From NCBI GenBank assembly GCA_023511475.1, contig JAIMBM010000062.1, forward strand, positions 1-10,023: a stretch of DNA of 10,023 bases, given 5' to 3'. Below are positions 6,646-10,023 of this stretch, piece after piece. This stretch comes from Anaerolineae bacterium. Its GTDB lineage: Bacteria; Chloroflexota; Anaerolineae; SpSt-313. Below the pieces are notes generated by a model, which ran no database searches, was not told where the DNA came from, and saw only the letters and a program-made list of their open reading frames with translations. Every line of letters starts with the position of its first letter. Within the stretch, counting starts at the first letter, position 1. Position numbers and translations under genes: made by a program.

Positions 6646-7450
6646 TTTTCGTCCTCTTCTCCTGAGCGGCTGCCGGCTGCGCTGGCGCAGCAAGACTCGG
6701 GCGCTGAGGGAGGAGGCTGGTCAACCCTCCCCAGCCGGTCGTAAAGCCCTGCATGACGATACCGATGAGGTTAGAGACGATGAAGTAGACGCCCAGCCCC
6801 GCCGGCAGGTTCACCGTGAACATGGCAAACATCACGGGCATGAACAGGCTCATGGACTGGCCGAATGCCGCCTGCGGCGAGTCGCTCGCACCCTCCGTAG
6901 GTGGCGTCATCATTTTTTGCTGAACCCACATGCTCAGACCCACGAGCGCGGCGATGATGATGCCGCCGGGCAACCCCAGATCGATGCCCAGGAAGCTGCT
7001 GGAAAGCGGGATCAGGAGCGGCAGCCCGAGCCGCTGGAACACACCGCCCGAATAGATGTGCCTGGAGAGCGAGAGCAGGTTCATCGGCGTGTGCCCCAGC
7101 GTCTGGATGATCGCCTGGTACAGCGCGATCCAGATCGGGAACTGCAGCAGCATCGGCAGACACCCACCCATGGGGTTGATGCCGTGCTCCCGGTAGAGCT
7201 TCATCTGCTCCTGAGCAATCCGCTCCTTGTCGCCACTGTGTTTTCTCTCGATCTCTTTGAGTTGCGGCTGCAGATCAGCCATCTTCTTGGACGTCTTGAG
7301 CTGCGAGCTCATGAATGGCTGTGTGATCAGCCGCAGCAGCACTGTCAGGACCACAATCGCCAGCGCATAGTTGTGCCCCAGCACCGAGTACAGGAACAAC
7401 AACACGTTGAGAACGGGCCTGAGCAGCAACAGGTTGAAAATCTCTCCCAC
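6620..7450 (-). CDS. yidC: Membrane protein insertase YidC (Oxa1/SpoIIIJ type)
   Basis: YidC inserts proteins into the cytoplasmic membrane, alone or with SecYEG. The 276-residue product has five or so hydrophobic segments (about 8-24, 27-46, 96-117, 143-175 and 200-232). The conserved groove arginine is at R40, in VVLTVLLRLITQPF. A charged cytoplasmic hairpin (about 50-90, KTSKKMADLQPQLKEIERKH) follows, then the typical NPMGGCLPMLLQFPIWIALY (92-111). It lacks the large periplasmic domain of Gram-negative YidC. The tail is rich in Ala, Pro and Lys and ends KSGRSKKKR, which in this family binds ribosomes. I see no obvious lipoprotein signal. The start is GTG at 7450, with GAGGAG 6 nt upstream. 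It follows the lipoprotein gene after 17 nt and overlaps jag. Confidence 0.96.
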   Translation of the reverse strand: MGEIFNLLLLRPVLNVLLFLYSVLGHNYALAIVVLTVLLRLITQPFMSSQLKTSKKMADLQPQLKEIERKHSGDKERIAQEQMKLYREHGINPMGGCLPMLLQFPIWIALYQAIIQTLGHTPMNLLSLSRHIYSGGVFQRLGLPLLIPLSSSFLGIDLGLPGGIIIAALVGLSMWVQQKMMTPPTEGASDSPQAAFGQSMSLFMPVMFAMFTVNLPAGLGVYFIVSNLIGIVMQGFTTGWGGLTSLLPQRPSLAAPAQPAAAQEKRTKSGRSKKKR

Positions 7451-7467
7451 CCGGTACTCCTCTTAGG

Positions 7468-8574
7468 TCATTTAGGCTCTGGGTAGAGCTGACGCCCGTT
7501 ACCGGTCCGGGCATCGACCGCGAAGGCGTTCCCGTTCGCGGCCACCACGTACACGGTATCGCTGACCACTACCGGTGGGGTCAGCAACTGGCCTTTGGCC
7601 TTGTAGGGCGCCCAGGCCAGCTTGTGGGTGGTGACGTTAACAGCGTACAGCGACTGGTCCTCGGATGCGATGTAGAGCGTATCGCCGACCAGTGTCGGCG
7701 TCGCACGGATGCTGCCCGCCGTCTTGATGCGCCACTCCTCGTGCTCCGCGCCGGTCGCCGCGTCGAGCACGTAGACGTTGCCGTCCAGCGAGGGCACGTA
7801 CAGCAGGTCACCGACCAGCACCGGCTGCCCCCAGATCCAGTTCTTTGCCCCGGTGAAGCGCCAGACCTCGGCGCCGGTCGCGGCGTCCAGGGCGTAGAGC
7901 TTGCTGTCGACATCGCCGACGAAGACACGGCCGCCGCCGACAGCCGGCGTGCCTGGCACAGCGCCATTCACCGATACGTGCCAGAGCTGCTGCCCATCCC
8001 TGGCGCTGATGGCGTACACCGAGTGGCCCATCGTGCCAAAGAAGAGCCGGTCGCCATCGGCAACCACGCTTCCCCAGATGGGTCCATCCGCGGTAAAGGG
8101 AGGCCATCGCTCCTCACCTGTGACGGGATCGAGCGCGTAGACGTGCTTGTCGGCAGAGGTGACGTAGAGGGTGCCGTCGTGTAGGAGCGGCGTCCCCACG
8201 ATGATGCCCTGCGTCTCCTTGAGGACCCTGGGCTCGCCCCCCGTGGCCGCGGTCACGCTGTAGACCCGGGCCCGGCGGCCGCTTGGGTCGCTGCTATCGG
8301 AGGCCGCAAAGATCACCCGGTCGCCGACGAAGACCGGAGCGGCATAGAATCCACCCAGGTGCTCCTTGCCGCTGGGAAACTCCCAGACCTTTTGGCCGTT
8401 GGTATCGACGGCTATGAACTTGCCGCCGGGCTGGCCCATGTACACTCGCTGCCCATCGGACGCGATCGACATCCAGCCCGGGTCTCCGGCCATCGGCTCC
8501 GCGCAACCGGCAAGGACGACGGCCAGAAGCAAAAGAAGAAGGGCCATGCCGCCCTTCCACGCTTTCTTGAGCAA
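7468..8574 (-). CDS. PQQ-type beta-propeller lipoprotein (BamB-like fold)
   Basis: The 368-residue product starts with a lipoprotein signal: a basic n-region (MLKKAWKGG), a hydrophobic core (ALLLLLLAVV), and the lipobox LAGC with Cys24. The rest is about eight repeats of the PQQ/WD-like form 'G-x-LYV-x-S-x-D-x-x-LYALD-x-x-TG-x-x-W', near residues 40-66, 82-117, 134-158, 174-199, 215-238, 255-281, 296-320 and 338-362. That predicts an eight-bladed propeller anchored on the outer face of the membrane. No catalytic site is apparent, and the repeats alone do not show that PQQ is bound. BamB, which helps outer-membrane assembly, has this fold, but no outer-membrane machinery is seen here. The TTG start at 8574 is preferred for its strong ribosome site and the two lysines; the ATG at 8547 is the alternative. 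It lies between yidD and yidC in one operon. Confidence 0.85.
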   Translation of the reverse strand: MLKKAWKGGMALLLLLLAVVLAGCAEPMAGDPGWMSIASDGQRVYMGQPGGKFIAVDTNGQKVWEFPSGKEHLGGFYAAPVFVGDRVIFAASDSSDPSGRRARVYSVTAATGGEPRVLKETQGIIVGTPLLHDGTLYVTSADKHVYALDPVTGEERWPPFTADGPIWGSVVADGDRLFFGTMGHSVYAISARDGQQLWHVSVNGAVPGTPAVGGGRVFVGDVDSKLYALDAATGAEVWRFTGAKNWIWGQPVLVGDLLYVPSLDGNVYVLDAATGAEHEEWRIKTAGSIRATPTLVGDTLYIASEDQSLYAVNVTTHKLAWAPYKAKGQLLTPPVVVSDTVYVVAANGNAFAVDARTGNGRQLYPEPK

Positions 8575-8582
8575 CCCCTGAT

Positions 8583-8590
8583 CTCCTCCC
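8583..8590 (-). promoter_or_regulatory. Strong ribosome binding site that sets a TTG start
   Basis: GGGAGGAG on the minus strand lies 8 nt before TTG at 8572-8574. This is the best ribosome site near the lipoprotein gene, and it decides for the TTG start over the in-frame ATG at 8547. The resulting signal peptide has the expected basic n-region. Confidence 0.7.
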
Positions 8591-8633
8591 AACGAATAAG
8601 AGCTGTTGCCAAAGGGACCGGCGCCCCTGCTCC

Positions 8634-8843
8634 TTATGGCACGGGATCGTACCCGCCCGGGTTGAGCGGATGGCACCGCAGCAGCCGGCGCACGGCAAAC
8701 AGGCTTCCCTTCCAGGCCCCGTAGCGGTCGATCGCCTGCCAGGCGTACTCCGAGCAGGTCGGCTGGAACCGACAGGCCGGAGGCAGAGCCTTGGACAGGG
8801 TATGCTGATAAGCTCGAATGGCCCAGAGCAACACTCGCTTCAA
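8634..8843 (-). CDS. yidD: Membrane protein insertion efficiency factor YidD
   Basis: YidD is a small, membrane-associated protein encoded beside rnpA and yidC in most bacteria, and it supports YidC-dependent insertion. The 69-residue product has the whole family pattern: an amphipathic N-terminus (MKRVLLWAIRAYQ), CRFQPTCSEYA (24-34) with paired cysteines C24 and C30, and the terminal HPLNPGGYDPVP (58-69). The start is TTG at 8843, supported by GAGG 7 nt upstream and by the usual N-terminal length. An internal GTG at codon 4 is weaker. It follows rnpA after 71 nt and precedes the lipoprotein gene by 59 nt. Confidence 0.94.
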   Translation of the reverse strand: MKRVLLWAIRAYQHTLSKALPPACRFQPTCSEYAWQAIDRYGAWKGSLFAVRRLLRCHPLNPGGYDPVP

Positions 8844-8914
8844 AGCGCTACCTCAATATCATACCGCAATCGCCGACAGGCCACCCCGCTGCTTGTGGCG
8901 CTCCCCGGCGCCGG

Positions 8915-9271
8915 CTAGGCTGCCGCCATGCGCTCTGCCATCCATGACCGGGCGCGGGCGAGAAGCTGCGTCAGAGCGTTCTCGATCTCGGCAAAGCGCG
9001 CCTCAACAATTGGCGCCCGGGCCAGGATAACCAGATCCCACCCGGGCGGCACCTCGTGCAGGTGACGGCGAGCAGCCTCCCGCAGGCGCCTCTTGACCCT
9101 GTTTCGCACCACCGCCTTGCCGATGCGACGGCTGACCACAAAGCCGAAACGCGTCACCGGCAACTCGTTGCGGTCCGCAGAGAGGACCATCAACGGGTGA
9201 GCCCAGGAGCGACCCTGCCTGCGCACCCGGGCAAAGTCCGCGCTGCGCAGCAGGCGATGCTGTCTCTTCAT
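8915..9271 (-). CDS. rnpA: Ribonuclease P protein component
   Basis: RnpA is the protein subunit of RNase P, which works with the RNA subunit to remove the 5' leader of pre-tRNAs. The 118-residue basic product is of normal length. It opens MKRQHRLLRSADFARVRRQG, has FGFVVSRRIGKAVVRNR (42-58), and carries the RNR motif RNRVKRRLRE (56-65) that contacts the catalytic RNA. The ATG at 9271 gives the standard N-terminus, although the ribosome site is poor (only a GGG next to the ATG). The gene lies 126 nt behind rpmH rather than a few bases, so expression may depend on read-through across a structured spacer. Confidence 0.95.
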   Translation of the reverse strand: MKRQHRLLRSADFARVRRQGRSWAHPLMVLSADRNELPVTRFGFVVSRRIGKAVVRNRVKRRLREAARRHLHEVPPGWDLVILARAPIVEARFAEIENALTQLLARARSWMAERMAAA

Positions 9272-9397
9272 CCCGATGTCACCGGGACCGCCAGGTTACT
9301 GCGGCCGCTCCAGGCCGGGCACGCCTGCTGCACGGCTGCCTCCCGGCCGAGCGTGCCAGCGGAAGGGCTGGCCGTGCCGCTGGCGCTGCGCCACATT
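9272..9397 (-). other. Structured spacer between rpmH and rnpA
   Basis: This 126-nt gap has no ORF I can support. It is very GC-rich and has several short, mutually exclusive dyads. GGCCGGG (9313-9319) can pair with CCCGGCC (9342-9348). GGCACGC (9318-9324) can pair with GCGTGCC (9351-9357). GCCAGC (9355-9360) can pair with GCTGGC (9367-9372) with a 6-nt loop. They could slow polymerase or set separate mRNA levels for abundant L34 and scarce RnpA, which is a guess. Confidence 0.35.
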
Positions 9398-9535
9398 CTA
9401 GACGGTCAGGCGCTTTCGGCCTTTCAGCCGCCTCGCCTTCAGCACTCTGCGCCCGCCGGTCGTGCTCATGCGGGCCCTAAAGCCATGCACGCGCTGTCGA
9501 CGGCGTACCTTGGGCTGCCAAGTTCGCTTGGGCAT
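9398..9535 (-). CDS. rpmH: 50S ribosomal protein L34
   Basis: L34 is a small, very basic protein of the large ribosomal subunit. The 45-residue frame reads MPKRTWQPKVRRRQRVHGF at the start, continues RARMSTTGGRRVLKARR, and ends LKGRKRLTV, matching the family over its whole length (usual size about 44-47). The common MKRTYQP opening appears as MPKRTWQP. The start is ATG at 9533-9535, with AGGAG at 9543-9547, 7 nt upstream. It is the first gene after the consensus promoter at 9637-9666 and leads the rnpA-yidD-yidC-jag operon. dnaA, its frequent divergent neighbour, is not here. Confidence 0.97.
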   Translation of the reverse strand: MPKRTWQPKVRRRQRVHGFRARMSTTGGRRVLKARRLKGRKRLTV

Positions 9536-9636
9536 CAACTAACTCCTATACGTAAAGGGTCCTTTGGCTATGTTCAGCGTCTATGGCGCCAGGCGGCCCC
9601 GACGGTCGTGCCTGCGGGCGGCCTGTCAAGCATGGT

Positions 9637-9666
9637 ATTATACCGTGTCGGGCGAGGCGGTGTCAA
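9637..9666 (-). promoter_or_regulatory. Consensus promoter of the rpmH operon
   Basis: On the minus strand TTGACA (9661-9666) and TATAAT (9637-9642) both match consensus exactly, with an 18-bp spacer. Transcription would begin near 9630 and leave a leader of about 95 nt before rpmH. So strong a promoter fits a ribosomal protein gene. The -10 sits in the small palindrome GGTATAATACC. Confidence 0.85.
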
Positions 9667-9684
9667 GTTTTGAGGCCGGTCGAT

Positions 9685-9713
9685 TTGGCGCGAGGGCCTG
9701 CCTGTGGTATCAT
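9685..9713 (+). promoter_or_regulatory. Promoter of tRNA-Arg
   Basis: TTGGCG (9685-9690) and TATCAT (9708-9713) are separated by 17 bp, and TGG directly before the -10 gives an extended -10. The tRNA begins at 9730, 17 nt downstream of the -10. It diverges from the rpmH promoter; the two -35 boxes are only 18 bp apart. Confidence 0.65.
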
Positions 9714-9729
9714 TATGTGGCATCTGACC

Positions 9730-9803
9730 GCCCCTGTAGCTCAGCGGACAGAGCGAGGGCGTCCTAAGCCCTGTCGTCGGGGGTTCGATTCCCTCCAGGG
9801 GCG
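9730..9803 (+). tRNA. tRNA-Arg (anticodon CCU)
   Basis: The 74-nt cloverleaf folds cleanly by eye. The acceptor GCCCCTG pairs perfectly with CAGGGGC (9796-9802). The D stem is GCTC/GAGC, the anticodon stem AGGGC/GCCCT is perfect, and the anticodon CCT is at 9763-9765 (loop GTCCTAA). The T arm is GGGGG-TTCGATT-CCCTC with one G-U pair. The variable loop is 6 nt and the discriminator is G; the 3' CCA is not encoded. It reads AGG, a codon often rare in bacteria. An integrase-like start lies 72 bp downstream. Confidence 0.95.
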
Positions 9804-9827
9804 CTGACCCAGGATGTAGCGACATGA

Positions 9828-9871
9828 CGAAGTCCCTCCCACTACCGGTTGTGCTCGCGGGAGGGACTTCG
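9828..9871 (+). terminator. Perfect 13-bp hairpin after tRNA-Arg
   Basis: CGAAGTCCCTCCC (9828-9840) and GGGAGGGACTTCG (9859-9871) pair perfectly with an 18-nt loop. It begins 24 nt after the tRNA and probably ends or processes its transcript, although no T-run follows. Its right arm also holds the only purine-rich ribosome-site candidate for the ORF starting at 9876, so it could hide that site when folded. Confidence 0.55.
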
Positions 9872-9875
9872 CACT

Positions 9876-9992
9876 ATGAAGGCTACAGCAACACAAGGGC
9901 TTTCGGTTCTCCCCCAGACCGGCATCCTCCAGGACGTGCGTGCCTTCCTCATTGACTGCGAGGCGCGCCGACTCTCCCTCCGACCACCATAG
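9876..9992 (+). pseudogene. N-terminal start of a tyrosine recombinase (integrase), apparently frameshifted
   Basis: From ATG at 9876 the frame reads 38 residues and stops at TAG (9990-9992). Residues 14-36 (QTGILQDVRAFLIDCEARRLSLR) resemble the start of the N-terminal core-binding domain of XerC/D-like integrases, where a helix leads to '..FL..R..RGLS.RT...Y'. Just past R36 this frame reads Pro-Pro-stop, whereas another frame reads TTIEMGQTR from about 9983, similar to the usual 'RTIExYRQ'. That suggests a small insertion or deletion near 9980-9986 in a decayed gene, although a sequencing error would look the same. A possible ribosome site, GGGAGGG (9859-9865), is 10 nt upstream in the hairpin arm. 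Only about 30 bases remain after the stop, so neither length nor catalytic residues can be checked. The assignment is tentative. Confidence 0.45.
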
Positions 9993-10023
9993 AGATGGGC
10001 CAGACTCGCCCAAGTCAAGGCGC

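Noticed and set aside
6158..7486. 442-codon open frame on the plus strand
   Set aside because: It is antisense to jag and yidC; its low-complexity His/Gln/Arg content is typical of a shadow frame.
8844..8914. TATGAT box just upstream of yidD as an internal promoter
   Set aside because: No credible -35 lies 15-19 bp upstream, and a start there would leave almost no leader before the ribosome site.
9601..9629. Second TTGACA on the minus strand at 9624-9629
   Set aside because: No -10-like hexamer occurs 16-18 bp downstream, and it would lie after the start of the consensus promoter's transcript.
9574..9825. 83-codon minus-strand frame with PLEGIEPPTTGL
   Set aside because: This is another antisense reading of the same tRNA; it also runs through both promoters.
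9741..10013. 90-codon minus-strand frame with PWRESNPRRQ
   Set aside because: The peptide WRESNPRRQ-like string comes from reading the T arm of a tRNA backwards, a well-known false gene. The frame covers tRNA-Arg.
1..10023. CRISPR array, insertion sequence or toxin-antitoxin pair
   Set aside because: I found no regularly spaced repeats, transposase motifs or small gene pairs beyond those listed.

Overview
The window is GC-rich, gene-dense bacterial chromosome. Almost everything from about 405 to 9535 lies on the minus strand and reads right to left. The gene set is the conserved rpmH - rnpA - yidD - yidC - jag - parA - parB block, followed by the release-factor genes prfA and prmC/tsaC. A monoderm-type YidC without a large periplasmic domain, a PfkB kinase in the place where mnmE/gidA/rsmG often sit, a one-piece PrmC-TsaC protein, and heavy use of GTG and TTG starts together suggest a Chloroflexota-like organism. 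That assignment is an inference from gene order and style, not a search result.

Layout. 1-344: a good extended -10 promoter and tatA on the plus strand. 369-419: a hairpin between the convergent tatA and prmC-tsaC genes. 405-3032: a PrmC (release factor methyltransferase) - TsaC (threonylcarbamoyl-AMP synthase) fusion directly behind prfA (release factor 1), its methylation substrate. 3033-3156: a gap filled by a palindromic element of the AGCACTCAGCACTC type. 3157-5799: parB, parA and a PfkB-family sugar/nucleoside kinase, with parA translationally coupled to the kinase. 5800-5907: a gap with a hairpin. 5908-9535: the ribosome / RNase P / membrane-insertion operon rpmH, rnpA, yidD, an eight-repeat PQQ-type beta-propeller lipoprotein, yidC and jag (khpB), driven by a consensus promoter at 9637-9666. 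9685-9803: a divergent promoter and tRNA-Arg(CCU). 9828-9992: a perfect 13-bp hairpin, then the N-terminal start of what looks like a tyrosine recombinase that stops after 38 codons. The sequence ends at 10023.

How the genes fit together. L34, the RNase P protein, YidD, YidC and Jag link ribosome and tRNA production to membrane-protein insertion; the lipoprotein in the middle is the best candidate for a less well known partner. ParA and ParB segregate the chromosome. PrfA, PrmC and TsaC act in translation termination and tRNA t6A modification. The tRNA-Arg followed by an integrase-like start looks like the edge of an integrated element, most of which would lie beyond the window.

No complete new system is visible. 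The most interesting items are the beta-propeller lipoprotein inside the yidD-yidC pair, the PrmC-TsaC fusion with an NLPY variant motif, the integrase remnant beside tRNA-Arg, and the palindromic intergenic element.
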